A DNA stretch of 46,810 nucleotides from Clostridia bacterium (GTDB lineage Bacteria; Bacillota; Clostridia; JAQVDB01): positions 1 through 46,810 of the forward strand of contig JAQVDB010000006.1 of the NCBI GenBank assembly GCA_028698525.1. The letters are read 5' to 3'. Every line of letters begins with the position of its first letter. Positions within the stretch are counted from its first letter, which is position 1. A program made the position numbers and the translations under genes. The notes beneath the pieces were generated by a model. That model searched no databases and was not told where the DNA came from. It saw only the letters and a list, made by a program, of their open reading frames with translations. Shown here piece by piece: positions 16,795 through 25,488 of the stretch.

Positions 16795-18033
16795 ATGTAT
16801 TCAGATACAATCATAATAGGCGGAGGTCCTGGAGGAATGATGGCTGCAGGGATAGCCTCTTGCCATAATAACACAGTTTGCCTAATTGAAAAGAACACAC
16901 AATTAGGCAAAAAGTTAAAGATTACCGGGAATGGTAGATGCAATTTGACTAACACTTCAAATATTGATGATATTATCAATTTTTTCGTACCTACTAACAA
17001 CAAGTTTTTATATAATTGCCTGAATAGGTTTACAAACCATGATTTGAGAAATTTTTTCACAAAAAGAGGGGTAGAGTTAAAAGAGGAAGACCGAGGAAGG
17101 ATTTTCCCTGTATCGGACAATTCACTAGATATTGTCAATACCCTGACTAACTTTTTATCGGATTCCAAAGTTAAAATAATGTTAAATACTAAAGTAGTAA
17201 AAATTTTAACTGAAAATAACAAGATAATCGGAATATTAACTGACAATGGTAATAAAATTTATTGCAATAAATTAATATTAGCTACTGGAGGAAAATCTTA
17301 TCCTTCAACGGGTTCAAATGGCGATGGATATAGATTAGCTAAACAGGTAGGCCATACTATAACAAATCTAAAGCCTGCATTAGTCCCTCTGATAACAAAG
17401 CAAAAATATACTAGGGATATACAAGGACTATCCTTAAAAAATGTGCTAATAAAAATCCATAAAGGTACACAAAATATATTTGAAACAATAGGAGAAATAA
17501 TTTTCACACATTATGGTATAAGTGGACCTGCTGCATTAAATGCTAGCAGTTACGCAACAAAATACATGGATATGGATAATATCAAAATGTTTATTGATTG
17601 CATTCCATCAGGAGACCAAACTATTTTTCAAGCGTTTTCATCCCAACCGGGACGGAGCATAAAAAACAGTATCGCTGATTTAATTCCAGTTCGATTGGTA
17701 CAGATTATATTAGAAATTTCAAAAATAAAACAACAAGAAAAATGGAGTAATATAACATATGATAAGAGACAAAGGTTTTTAAATAATATACATAACTTTG
17801 AATTGGATATAATAGGCACAAAATCTTTTAGCCATGCAATGATAACTTCAGGCGGGGTGGATGTTAAAGAAATAAATCCATATACTATGGAATCTAAATT
17901 GATAAAAAATCTTTATTTTGCGGGTGAATTAATAGATGTTGATGCCTTGACAGGTGGATACAATTTGCAGATCGCTTTTTCTACAGGATATGCTGCGGGA
18001 GTACATTGTCGAGATGACCAGGAGGAAGGCTGA
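16795..18033 (+). CDS. NAD(P)/FAD-dependent oxidoreductase, BaiN/HI0933 (YhiN) family
   Basis: Flavoprotein of 412 residues. The FAD dinucleotide motif IIIGGGPGGMMAAGIA is at residues 6-21, LIEKNTQLGKKLKITGNG follows, and the family motif GRCNLTN is present. ATGGKSYPSTGSNGDGY and the C-terminal TGGYNLQIAFSTGYAAG complete the FAD site. Members include a bile-acid dehydroxylation enzyme, but most have no proven substrate, so no physiological role is assigned. AAGGAG precedes the ATG. The next gene starts directly after its stop codon (TGA ATG), so the two are translationally coupled. Confidence 0.85.
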   Translation: MYSDTIIIGGGPGGMMAAGIASCHNNTVCLIEKNTQLGKKLKITGNGRCNLTNTSNIDDIINFFVPTNNKFLYNCLNRFTNHDLRNFFTKRGVELKEEDRGRIFPVSDNSLDIVNTLTNFLSDSKVKIMLNTKVVKILTENNKIIGILTDNGNKIYCNKLILATGGKSYPSTGSNGDGYRLAKQVGHTITNLKPALVPLITKQKYTRDIQGLSLKNVLIKIHKGTQNIFETIGEIIFTHYGISGPAALNASSYATKYMDMDNIKMFIDCIPSGDQTIFQAFSSQPGRSIKNSIADLIPVRLVQIILEISKIKQQEKWSNITYDKRQRFLNNIHNFELDIIGTKSFSHAMITSGGVDVKEINPYTMESKLIKNLYFAGELIDVDALTGGYNLQIAFSTGYAAGVHCRDDQEEG

Positions 18034-18498
18034 ATGTGGGAAAAACCTAGTAGAAGTCATTATACCATAGAATTTTTTTTAATAATTTTAAGTAGGCTAA
18101 TAATCACATTATTATCAATTCTATTAGTTATTCAGTTATTCATGTTAACTGATTTTGGTAGAGAATATTTCAATTATTCAAATAAATTATATGCAGGTAA
18201 AAGATTTGATATAAAATCCAGCGATGTAGATTATGTTAAAATCAGATTAAGCAAGGACATTGATAATTATTCAATCCAAGTCAATGGAAGAGAAGCTAAT
18301 TTCACAGCCAATGGCATAAATACAATCATGTTAGAAGTAAGAGATAATGATATTATAAATATAATAAACAGCTGGGAAAAAACAAATTCTAGTGCAGAAA
18401 TTATATCTGTTGGAGACAAGATCCGTAGTATTAAAGCTGGCAAAACATACAAGCTTGACAAATATATTAATTCTATTGGGATGGTTAATTTCAAATAG
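18034..18498 (+). CDS. Unrecognised single-pass membrane protein
   Basis: Not recognised. 154 residues: a short basic N-terminus, a hydrophobic helix at about 12-38, then a polar domain of about 115 residues with alternating strand-like segments (YVKIRLSKDID, YSIQVNGREANF) and no cysteines. This topology suggests an extracytoplasmic domain anchored by its N-terminus. The start directly abuts the stop of the flavoprotein gene, with GAGGAAGG serving as ribosome binding site inside that gene. A HutP-family gene follows after 66 nt. Confidence 0.65.
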   Translation: MWEKPSRSHYTIEFFLIILSRLIITLLSILLVIQLFMLTDFGREYFNYSNKLYAGKRFDIKSSDVDYVKIRLSKDIDNYSIQVNGREANFTANGINTIMLEVRDNDIINIINSWEKTNSSAEIISVGDKIRSIKAGKTYKLDKYINSIGMVNFK

Positions 18499-18564
18499 TC
18501 CTTGTATAAAATACAAAAAATATATATAATTATTATTAAGATTTGTAGAATGGCGGGGGTTTTT

Positions 18565-18978
18565 ATGGAACGATACGGCAGTAAAGAGATTGCTAGCGTT
18601 GCACTGAAGATGAGTATCACTCATAGTCGTAACGAAGAAGTCAGATTAAAAGAGGAATACCTGCAAAAAGACATTAAAACTGCAGCGGTGGATTATGGTG
18701 GGGAATTTGCTAATTCAGTGATGAGGATAATTGAAAGGGCCGTTGTTGCTGCAAAAAGGGAAGGTGTTATATCTGCTAGCCATGCAGAAGAAGGTGCTAT
18801 TGCAGGTGCTGCTCATGAAGCATTGAACCAGATACTACCTAAAGCATTAGGTCTGAATGTAGGTGGGAAAATAGGCATAGCTAGATATAATGACCATGTA
18901 AGTGTGGCAATCTTTTTTGGGATAGGATTGCTGCATTTAAATGAAATAGCAATAGGTCTAGGTCATAGAGTGGTATAA
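18565..18978 (+). CDS. HutP-family protein
   Basis: 137 residues related to HutP, the histidine- and Mg2+-dependent RNA-binding antiterminator of the Bacillus hut operon. Shared features are the helical VVAAKREGVIS segment, the AHEAL helix and the C-terminal sheet VSVAIFFGIGLLHLNEIAIGLGH. No hut genes are near; aroH and cmk follow. By my recalled alignment the metal-binding histidines of Bacillus HutP are replaced (see findings), so histidine-dependent antitermination should not be assumed. The longest frame begins at 18502, but ATG 18565 with GGGGG upstream gives the family N-terminus. Confidence 0.7.
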   Translation: MERYGSKEIASVALKMSITHSRNEEVRLKEEYLQKDIKTAAVDYGGEFANSVMRIIERAVVAAKREGVISASHAEEGAIAGAAHEALNQILPKALGLNVGGKIGIARYNDHVSVAIFFGIGLLHLNEIAIGLGHRVV

Positions 18979-18994
18979 TGATGGAGGTAGTTTG

Positions 18995-19366
18995 ATGTAT
19001 CTTGTTGCTATCCGTGGTGCTATAACAGTTGAAAATGATACAAAAAAAGATATTTTAAGAAATACAGAGCTGCTATTAAAAGAAATAATGTGTCAAAATA
19101 ATATAGAAAAAGAGGAAATTATAAGTGTTTTTTTTACCGCTACAAGAGACTTAACGGCTGTATATCCAGCCGTTGCTGCAAGGGAACTAGGCATTGTTAA
19201 TGCTGCTTTGATGTGTGCAAATGAAATGGATATAAAAAATAGTCTTAATATGTGTATAAGAGTGATGGTACAGGCCAATTCAGAAATATCACAAAAAGAA
19301 GTTAAGCATATCTATCTTAAACAAGCAAAAACTCTTAGGCCGGATATTACTGGAATAATATGTTGA
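18995..19366 (+). CDS. aroH: Chorismate mutase, AroH type
   Basis: Converts chorismate to prephenate for phenylalanine and tyrosine synthesis. The trimeric AroH fold of about 120 residues is evident: LVAIRGAITVENDTK at the start carries the active-site Arg, FFTATRDLTAVYPAVAAR the second Arg region, and IRVMVQAN precedes the C-terminal strand. ATG 18995 lies 7 nt after GGAGGT; an adjacent TTG at 18992 is less likely. It follows the HutP-family gene by 16 nt, probably in one transcript, and is closed by a terminator. Confidence 0.93.
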   Translation: MYLVAIRGAITVENDTKKDILRNTELLLKEIMCQNNIEKEEIISVFFTATRDLTAVYPAVAARELGIVNAALMCANEMDIKNSLNMCIRVMVQANSEISQKEVKHIYLKQAKTLRPDITGIIC

Positions 19367-19373
19367 TATTATA

Positions 19374-19406
19374 TACCACCTTTAGACGGTGGTAGTTTTA
19401 TTTTTG
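19374..19406 (+). terminator. Terminator after aroH
   Basis: TACCACC (19374-19380) pairs with GGTGGTA (19388-19394), 7-nt loop, followed by GTTTTATTTTT. Confidence 0.85.
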
Positions 19407-19424
19407 ATTTAGGAGGGTTTGCCT

Positions 19425-20081
19425 TTGAACAAAAGAAATATCGCAATCGACGGTCCTGCAGGGTCTGGCAAAAGTACCATAGCAAAATTACTTTCAGAGA
19501 AAATGGGATATATATATCTTGATACCGGTGCGATGTACAGAGCAGCTGCGCTCTATTTTATAAGAAAAAATATTAAACCTTGTGAAAAAGATAAAATAAT
19601 CAGTGAATTAAAAAATATTAATATTAACATAGAATATCATCTGGACAAGCAGTTGGTATTTCTAAATGGTGAAGACGTAACTGGGAAAATAAGGACTCCT
19701 GAGGTTTCATCCATGGCCTCAAACATAGCTGTGATACCCGATGTAAGAATAATGTTGGTAGATATTCAGAGGAATATTGCTAACAATAATAATGTTATAA
19801 TGGATGGAAGGGATATAGGTACATATGTATTGCCACATGCAGATAAGAAATTTTATTTAACTGCTACAGTAGAAGAAAGAGCAGTAAGAAGATATAAGGA
19901 ATTAAAAGAAAAAGGTTGCAACGTTAACTTAACGGAGCTAAAAAAAGAAATCAAAAAAAGAGATGAAAATGATATGAACAGAGAATTTGCACCTTTAAAA
20001 AAAGCTTCTGATGCAATTTTAATCGACACAACAAACAAATCAATCGAACAAGTAGTTGCTAAAATATTAGCTCATATATAA
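19425..20081 (+). CDS. cmk: Cytidylate kinase
   Basis: Phosphorylates CMP and dCMP to the diphosphates. The P-loop IDGPAGSGKSTIAKLL is at about residues 7-22; LDTGAMYRA, MDGRDIGTYVLP and the lid RDENDMNRE follow. 218 residues. The longest frame begins with TTG 19419, one base after AGGAGGG; TTG 19425 with 7-nt spacing is preferred. It starts a cmk-plsC-ispH/S1 series as in many Clostridia. Confidence 0.95.
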   Translation: MNKRNIAIDGPAGSGKSTIAKLLSEKMGYIYLDTGAMYRAAALYFIRKNIKPCEKDKIISELKNININIEYHLDKQLVFLNGEDVTGKIRTPEVSSMASNIAVIPDVRIMLVDIQRNIANNNNVIMDGRDIGTYVLPHADKKFYLTATVEERAVRRYKELKEKGCNVNLTELKKEIKKRDENDMNREFAPLKKASDAILIDTTNKSIEQVVAKILAHI

Positions 20082-20102
20082 TAATAGTATGGTAGGGATA
20101 AT

Positions 20103-20678
20103 ATGTTCTATAAATTTGCAAAAATTATTGTATCCGTTATACTTAAATTGATGTATAATATTGAAGTTCAAGGTTTGGATAATATTCCTAAAAAAGGGCC
20201 CTGTATAGTATTTTCAAATCATATATCATATCTAGACCCTCTGGTTATAGGAATAACTTTAGAAAGACAGATTTTTTTTATGGCAAAAAAAGAACTTTAC
20301 AAAAATCCTATAATGAGGTTTATATTAAACCATTTAGGTGCGTTTCCAGTGAGCAGGGGAAAAGGAGATATCGGTGCAATAAAAAATTCATTGAAAGTTT
20401 TAAGAAGAGGGGATATATTCGGGATCTTCCCTGAAGGTACTAGAAGTAAGAATAAAAATTTAAAAAAGTTAGAACCAGGCATTGCTCTTATAGCTTTAAG
20501 GTCTAAAGCTCCTTTGATACCTATATACATAAAGACCGATTACAAATTGTTTAGCAAAGTAAGCGTCAATATCGGTAAGCCCATTAATTTGGATGGCTAT
20601 AAAGGTAAAAATCAAAAGGAAATGCTAGATGATATAAGTCAATATATTTTAGACCAATTGATGAAATTAGGTGAATAA
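20103..20678 (+). CDS. plsC: 1-acyl-sn-glycerol-3-phosphate acyltransferase
   Basis: Acylates lysophosphatidic acid to phosphatidic acid at the membrane. NHISYLDP holds the catalytic HX4D motif (about residue 40), and FPEGTRS is the substrate-binding motif; the N-terminus is hydrophobic. 191 residues is typical of the short bacterial form. It lies 21 nt after cmk, and its end carries the AGGTGA that serves the next gene. Confidence 0.93.
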   Translation: MFYKFAKIIVSVILKLMYNIEVQGLDNIPKKGPCIVFSNHISYLDPLVIGITLERQIFFMAKKELYKNPIMRFILNHLGAFPVSRGKGDIGAIKNSLKVLRRGDIFGIFPEGTRSKNKNLKKLEPGIALIALRSKAPLIPIYIKTDYKLFSKVSVNIGKPINLDGYKGKNQKEMLDDISQYILDQLMKLGE

Positions 20679-20682
20679 TTTA

Positions 20683-22686
20683 ATGGATATAATTGTAGCA
20701 AAAAATGCTGGTTTTTGTTTCGGAGTAAAAAGAGCGATAGATATTGTTTTTGAGACAATAAAAAATAAAAATGGTGATATCTATACCTTAGGCCCCATAA
20801 TCCATAATAAGCAGATGGTCGATAAATTAAGAGATATGGGGGTTAATGTAATTGAAGATATAGATCTAATTGACAAGGGCAATGTAGTAATAAGGTCCCA
20901 TGGAGTGTCCCCTGATGTGTATCGGAATCAAAAAATAAGCATTGGAAATATTAATTTAATAGATGCAACTTGTCCTTATGTCAAGAGAATACATAATACT
21001 GTTAAAAAGTATCATGATAAAGGATATGAGATCATTATATTAGGTGATAGTAATCACCCTGAAGTAATCGGAATTAACGGTTGGTGCAATAATCAGGCAA
21101 ATATCATAAGCAGCATAGATGATATAACCGAAAATATCAATTGTATAAAAAAAGCATGTGTTGTTGCACAAACTACTTTAAATAAAAATTTATGGGGGCA
21201 GCTTCTACCTGATATTACTTCACGTATAAAAGACATAGTCGTGTTTAATACGATATGCAATGCTACTGAAAAGCGTCAAACAGAGGCTGACTATATTTCC
21301 AAAGAAGCAGATGTGGTTTTTGTAATAGGCGGAAAAAACAGTTCAAATACAAAAAAATTATACCAGATTTGTAAAAGAAACTGTACTCAAACCTATCTCA
21401 TTGAAACAGTAAATGAAATTAATTTTAATAATATTAATTCAAAATCAGTTGTAGGAATAACAGCTGGTGCTTCTACACCTGATTGGATAATAAGGGAGGT
21501 TATTAACAAGATGAGTGAAGAAATAAAAAATGAACAGATGAGTGTTTTAGATGAAGAAGTAATAAATTTATATGAAGGAGATATCGTTAAAGGCAATGTA
21601 CTAAGAGTTGACCAAGATCAAGTTATTGTTAATATAGGCTATAAATTTGATGGTGTAATTCCTAAAAATGAAATTTTGCTATCCGATGATCAACAACTTT
21701 CTGAATTATTTAAAGAAGGAGATAGCTTTAATGTATACATTAAAAAGGTGGATGAAAAAGCAAATACAGTTATTTTGTCTAAGAAAAGAATAGACATAGA
21801 AAATGCATGGAATAAGTTACAACAAGCCTATGATAGCAATCAAACACTTATAGGTAAAGTAAGTAGCATTGTAAAGGGAGGCCTTTTATTAAATATCGAT
21901 GGAATAGAAGTATTTATGCCCGGCTCACATGTGGATATAAAGTTTATAAAAGATTTCAATGGTTTTATGGGAAAAGATTTTGAAGTAAAAATAATAGAAA
22001 TTGACAAAAGTAAAAATAAAGTTATTGCTTCCAGAAAAGCTGTCTTAGAGCAAGCCATTGAAGAGAAAAAGGAAGAAATTTTTTCAACAATCAAAGTGGA
22101 TAGCGTAATAAAAGGAAAAGTGAAAAGCTTCACAAACTTTGGCGCTTTTATAGACATAGGCGGTATTGATGGGCTAATACACATATCAGATCTATCCTGG
22201 GGACGAATCAAGCATCCATCAGAAGTATTATCCATAGGGGATGAAATAGATGTTAAGGTTTTGGATTTTGATAAAGAAAAAGAAAAAATTTCTCTAGGAT
22301 ATAAGCAGACGCTTCCTGATCCTTGGGAATATGTAGACAAAAAATATCCAGTAGGTTCTATCATCGATGGTAAAGTAGTAAGAATAGCTTCCTTTGGGGC
22401 TTTTGTTGAATTAGAGCCAGGAGTAGATGCCTTATTGCACATTTCTCAGATATCTGATAAGAGGATAGAAAAAGTGGAAGATGCTTTAAAGGTTGGAGAT
22501 CAGGTAAAGGCAAAAGTTATGGAAGTCAATAAAAAGGATAAAAGAATAAGTCTTAGTATAAAAGAAACTATCGAAAGACAAACACCTAAAAACAATAAAT
22601 CTGGTAACAACAAGGATAAGTTTCAAAAAGAAGAAATGAGGATATCTATCAAAGAAATGTTACCTGATTTAGATATTGAAAAATAA
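20683..22686 (+). CDS. ispH: IspH (HMBPP reductase) fused to ribosomal protein S1-like domains
   Basis: 667 residues in one frame. Residues 1 to about 275 are IspH, the [4Fe-4S] enzyme that ends the MEP isoprenoid pathway; the cluster cysteines are Cys12 (AGFCFGVK), Cys97 (DATCPY) and Cys192 (NTICNAT). The rest holds four S1 RNA-binding domains starting near VKGNVLRV, IGKVSSIV, IKGKVKSFTNFGAF and IDGKVVRIASFGAF, the last two the best conserved, and a lysine-rich tail. This fusion is known in Clostridia. The start is ATG 20683, 9 nt after AGGTGA inside plsC. An internal ribosome binding site and ATG lie at the domain junction. Confidence 0.93.
   Translation: MDIIVAKNAGFCFGVKRAIDIVFETIKNKNGDIYTLGPIIHNKQMVDKLRDMGVNVIEDIDLIDKGNVVIRSHGVSPDVYRNQKISIGNINLIDATCPYVKRIHNTVKKYHDKGYEIIILGDSNHPEVIGINGWCNNQANIISSIDDITENINCIKKACVVAQTTLNKNLWGQLLPDITSRIKDIVVFNTICNATEKRQTEADYISKEADVVFVIGGKNSSNTKKLYQICKRNCTQTYLIETVNEINFNNINSKSVVGITAGASTPDWIIREVINKMSEEIKNEQMSVLDEEVINLYEGDIVKGNVLRVDQDQVIVNIGYKFDGVIPKNEILLSDDQQLSELFKEGDSFNVYIKKVDEKANTVILSKKRIDIENAWNKLQQAYDSNQTLIGKVSSIVKGGLLLNIDGIEVFMPGSHVDIKFIKDFNGFMGKDFEVKIIEIDKSKNKVIASRKAVLEQAIEEKKEEIFSTIKVDSVIKGKVKSFTNFGAFIDIGGIDGLIHISDLSWGRIKHPSEVLSIGDEIDVKVLDFDKEKEKISLGYKQTLPDPWEYVDKKYPVGSIIDGKVVRIASFGAFVELEPGVDALLHISQISDKRIEKVEDALKVGDQVKAKVMEVNKKDKRISLSIKETIERQTPKNNKSGNNKDKFQKEEMRISIKEMLPDLDIEK
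21492..21513 (+). promoter_or_regulatory. Internal ribosome binding site and ATG at the IspH/S1 junction
   Basis: AAGGGAGG at 21492-21499 is followed 11 nt later by an in-frame ATG at 21511, which would start MSEEIKNEQMS. Initiation here would give a separate S1 protein of 391 residues. The spacing is slightly long, so efficiency is uncertain. Confidence 0.5.
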
Positions 22687-22691
22687 AATGA

Positions 22692-22720
22692 TTTACAAAA
22701 AAAATTGTCTATGTTAAAAT
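22692..22720 (+). promoter_or_regulatory. Sigma-A promoter of rpsO
   Basis: TTTACA (22692-22697), 17-nt spacer, TAAAAT (22715-22720). It starts 6 nt past the ispH-S1 stop and implies a leader of nearly 90 nt. Confidence 0.7.
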
Positions 22721-22727
22721 AGTTTAT

Positions 22728-22810
22728 GTTGGCTATATTAACCATATGCAGGGATATACGATTCTCCGACGTTGTCTCGGCTTATGGCGTTTTAAAAATA
22801 AGGAGGTGAT
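22728..22810 (+). promoter_or_regulatory. Structured rpsO leader, possible S15 autoregulatory element
   Basis: The leader is unusually GC-rich for this genome around 22758-22798. CCGA pairs with TCGG in a small hairpin (around 22776-22790), and outer ACG/CGT pairs could close it. rpsO leaders of Firmicutes often bind S15 to repress translation, but I cannot match this one to a specific known structure by eye. Confidence 0.4.
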
Positions 22811-22814
22811 ATTT

Positions 22815-23078
22815 ATGGACAAACAATTAAAGCAGGAAATTATTACTAAGTACAAACTTCATGAAAACGATACTGGTTCTCCTGAAGTTCAGATAGCTAT
22901 TTTAACAGAAAGAATCAACCATTTGAATGAGCATTTAAAGATCCATAAGAAAGACCATCATTCAAGAAGAGGACTGCTTAAAATGGTGGGAAAAAGAAGA
23001 GGATTGCTTAATTATTTAAAAAACAAAGATATTGAGCGATACCGAACAATCCTCAGCAAGTTAGAGCTTAGAAAATAA
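22815..23078 (+). CDS. rpsO: 30S ribosomal protein S15
   Basis: Primary 16S rRNA-binding protein of the central domain. 87 residues with the diagnostic [29 protein letters not shown] and [11 protein letters not shown]. The strong AAGGAGGTGA precedes ATG 22815; the longer upstream frame crosses the structured leader and is not coding. It is followed by a terminator and then pnp, the same order as in Bacillus and E. coli. Confidence 0.97.
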   Translation: MDKQLKQEIITKYKLHENDTGSPEVQIAILTERINHLNEHLKIHKKDHHSRRGLLKMVGKRRGLLNYLKNKDIERYRTILSKLELRK

Positions 23079-23081
23079 ACG

Positions 23082-23107
23082 AGCGGGGAAAATTCCCGCT
23101 TTTTTTA
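23082..23107 (+). terminator. Terminator after rpsO
   Basis: AGCGGGGA (23082-23089) pairs with TTCCCGCT (23093-23100), one G-T pair, 3-nt loop, followed by a run of T. Confidence 0.9.
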
Positions 23108-23173
23108 TTATTCTGTTTTAATCATGTTTTTCTATGTTTTGTGAGAAAATAGTATTTGAAAGGAGGTAGTATT

Positions 23174-25294
23174 ATGAGTAAAGTTTTTAAAATGGAACTA
23201 GCAGGAAGAGAATTAATAATTGAAACAGGAAAACTAGCACAATTAGCAAACGGTTCTGTACTTGCAAAGTATGGAGATACTGCTATATTAGTGACTGCTA
23301 CTGCTTCGGATCAGCCTAGAGAAGGGATTGACTTTTTCCCTTTGAGTGTTAATTTTGAAGAAAAGTTATATGCTGTAGGAAAGATACCTGGCAGCTTCAT
23401 AAAAAGAGAGGGAAAACCTACAGATAAAGCAATATTGACTTCCAGGCTTATAGATAGGCCTTTAAGACCCTTGTTCGATAAAAATATGAGAAATGATGTG
23501 CAAATAGTAGCTACAGTTCTTTCTGTTGACCCCGATAATACCCCTGATGTCCTAGCAATGATTGGAAGTTCTGCAGCCTTATCAATTTCCGACATTCCAT
23601 TTGATGGACCTACTGGCTCTGTATCAGTGGGATATATTGATAACGAGTTTGTTATCAATCCTAATAGTGAGCAAAGAGAAAAGAGCTTGCTCGATCTTGT
23701 AGTTTCAGGTACAGAAGATGCTATTACCATGGTGGAGGCTGGAGCTCATGAAATATCCGAGGATTTGATGATTGAAGCTATCATGTTTGCTCACCAAGAG
23801 ATAAAAAGAATAGTAGGGTTTCAGCAAAAGATAGTGGAAGAGATAGGAAAACCAAAGTTTGAACCTCAACTTTATGAGATAGATCCACAATTGGATCTGG
23901 ATGTATCAGAGTTTATATCAGATAAAATTGAAGCAGCTATACAAACACCTGATAAATCTGAAAGAGACAAAAATATAAAACTCCTTAAAAATGAGGTGTA
24001 TGAAGCTTTTAGTGAAAAATATCCAGATCAGGAAAAGGATATTGATTCAGTAATTGAGGGTATAGCCAAAAAGGTTGTAAGGAAAAATATATTAGAACAC
24101 GAAAAAAGACCTGACGGAAGAACCCTTAAGCAGATAAGGCCCATAAGTTCTGAAGTAGGTTTACTTCCTCGAGCGCATGGATCAGGATTATTTACAAGGG
24201 GTCAAACCCAAGTCATGACAGTAGCCACACTAGGTGCTCTGGGAGATGTTCAGATATTAGATGACATAGGGGAAGATGAAAGTAAAAGATACATGCATCA
24301 TTATAATTTCCCGCCATATTCAGTTGGTGAAACAGGTGTTATTCGGGGACCTGGTAGAAGGGAGATAGGCCACGGAGCACTTGCAGAAAGAGCCCTTGAA
24401 CCTATGATACCCGATGAAAACGAATTTCCTTATACCATCAGGTTGGTATCGGAAGTAATGAGTTCAAATGGTTCAACATCTCAAGCCAGCGTATGTGGTA
24501 GTACATTAGCATTGATGGATGCAGGGGTTCCAATTAAATCTCCGGTAGCCGGTATTGCTATGGGGCTTATCAAAGGTGATGAAGGAAAAGTAGCCGTATT
24601 ATCCGATATACAAGGAATAGAAGATTTTTATGGAGACATGGATTTTAAAGTAGCTGGAACTGAAAAAGGGATTACAGCAATTCAAATGGATATAAAAATC
24701 AAGGGCATAGACCAAGAAATATTACAAAAAGCCCTTTATCAAGCAAAAGAAGGCAGATTGTATATATTGGATAAAATGCTGCAAGTAATAAATCGGCCTC
24801 GAAAAGAATTATCAAAATATGCACCTAAGATAATAACCACTACAATCAACCCAGAAAAAATAGGTGACGTCATAGGCCCTGGCGGAAAAGTGATCAATCG
24901 CATAATCGAACAAACAAACGTAAAAATTGATATAGAAGATAATGGGAAAGTATATATCGCTTCTTCTGATGCTGAAAATGCTGAAAAAGCGCTAAAGATC
25001 GTTGAAGGTATAGCAAAGGATGTAGAGCCAGGAGAAATCTATCTTGGAAAGGTAGTTCGCATACTTCCATTTGGCGCATTTGTACAAATTGCACCAGGCA
25101 AGGAAGGGCTTGTCCATATATCTAAACTGGCACTTGAACATGTGAAAAAAGTAGAAGATGTAGTTAAAGTAGGCGATGAAATATTAGTTAAAGTTACTGA
25201 CATAGACAAGCAAGGAAGAATAAATCTTTCACGAAAGAGTTTGCTGATTGAACAGGAGAAAGCTAAACAAAAGAATAAAAAAGAAGAAAAATAA
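23174..25294 (+). CDS. pnp: Polynucleotide phosphorylase
   Basis: 3'-5' phosphorolytic exoribonuclease of the degradosome. 706 residues: two RNase PH domains (the first with [12 protein letters not shown] and [12 protein letters not shown], the second with [14 protein letters not shown]-like [14 protein letters not shown] and [17 protein letters not shown]), a KH domain with [15 protein letters not shown], and a C-terminal S1 domain with [23 protein letters not shown]. The longest frame starts at a TTG next to the ribosome binding site; ATG 23174 after AAGGAGG is chosen. The lysine-rich tail is normal for Firmicutes. Confidence 0.97.
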   Translation: MSKVFKMELAGRELIIETGKLAQLANGSVLAKYGDTAILVTATASDQPREGIDFFPLSVNFEEKLYAVGKIPGSFIKREGKPTDKAILTSRLIDRPLRPLFDKNMRNDVQIVATVLSVDPDNTPDVLAMIGSSAALSISDIPFDGPTGSVSVGYIDNEFVINPNSEQREKSLLDLVVSGTEDAITMVEAGAHEISEDLMIEAIMFAHQEIKRIVGFQQKIVEEIGKPKFEPQLYEIDPQLDLDVSEFISDKIEAAIQTPDKSERDKNIKLLKNEVYEAFSEKYPDQEKDIDSVIEGIAKKVVRKNILEHEKRPDGRTLKQIRPISSEVGLLPRAHGSGLFTRGQTQVMTVATLGALGDVQILDDIGEDESKRYMHHYNFPPYSVGETGVIRGPGRREIGHGALAERALEPMIPDENEFPYTIRLVSEVMSSNGSTSQASVCGSTLALMDAGVPIKSPVAGIAMGLIKGDEGKVAVLSDIQGIEDFYGDMDFKVAGTEKGITAIQMDIKIKGIDQEILQKALYQAKEGRLYILDKMLQVINRPRKELSKYAPKIITTTINPEKIGDVIGPGGKVINRIIEQTNVKIDIEDNGKVYIASSDAENAEKALKIVEGIAKDVEPGEIYLGKVVRILPFGAFVQIAPGKEGLVHISKLALEHVKKVEDVVKVGDEILVKVTDIDKQGRINLSRKSLLIEQEKAKQKNKKEEK

Positions 25295-25297
25295 TAG

Positions 25298-25335
25298 AAA
25301 GCATAAATCATAAAAAAGATTTATGCTTTTTGTTT
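25298..25335 (+). terminator. Terminator after pnp
   Basis: AAAGCATAAATC (25298-25309) pairs perfectly with GATTTATGCTTT (25318-25329), 8-nt loop, then TTGTTTTG. Confidence 0.85.
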
Positions 25336-25488
25336 TGCAAAAAACTTATATGGCTTAATATATGCAAATTTAGAGCAGTATCACTAGATTTTTTATTCTA
25401 TAATAAATAAAAAAATCATGAATATACATATATTATATGTTGGATATCTGTGTTAAAGCATATATATTTATATAGGGAGTGTATCAGA

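Noticed and set aside
21840-22442. 200-codon open frame on the minus strand within the S1 domains
   Set aside because: Antisense shadow of four well-conserved S1 domains; serine/threonine-rich low-complexity product and no start signal.
20683-22686. Frame error joining ispH and rpsA
   Set aside because: The frame is open through the junction without slippery sequence, and IspH-S1 fusions are a known clostridial arrangement.
25427-25435. CATATATTA as a sigma-K -10 for ylxY
   Set aside because: No AC at the -35 distance, and the region is so AT-rich that the match is expected by chance.
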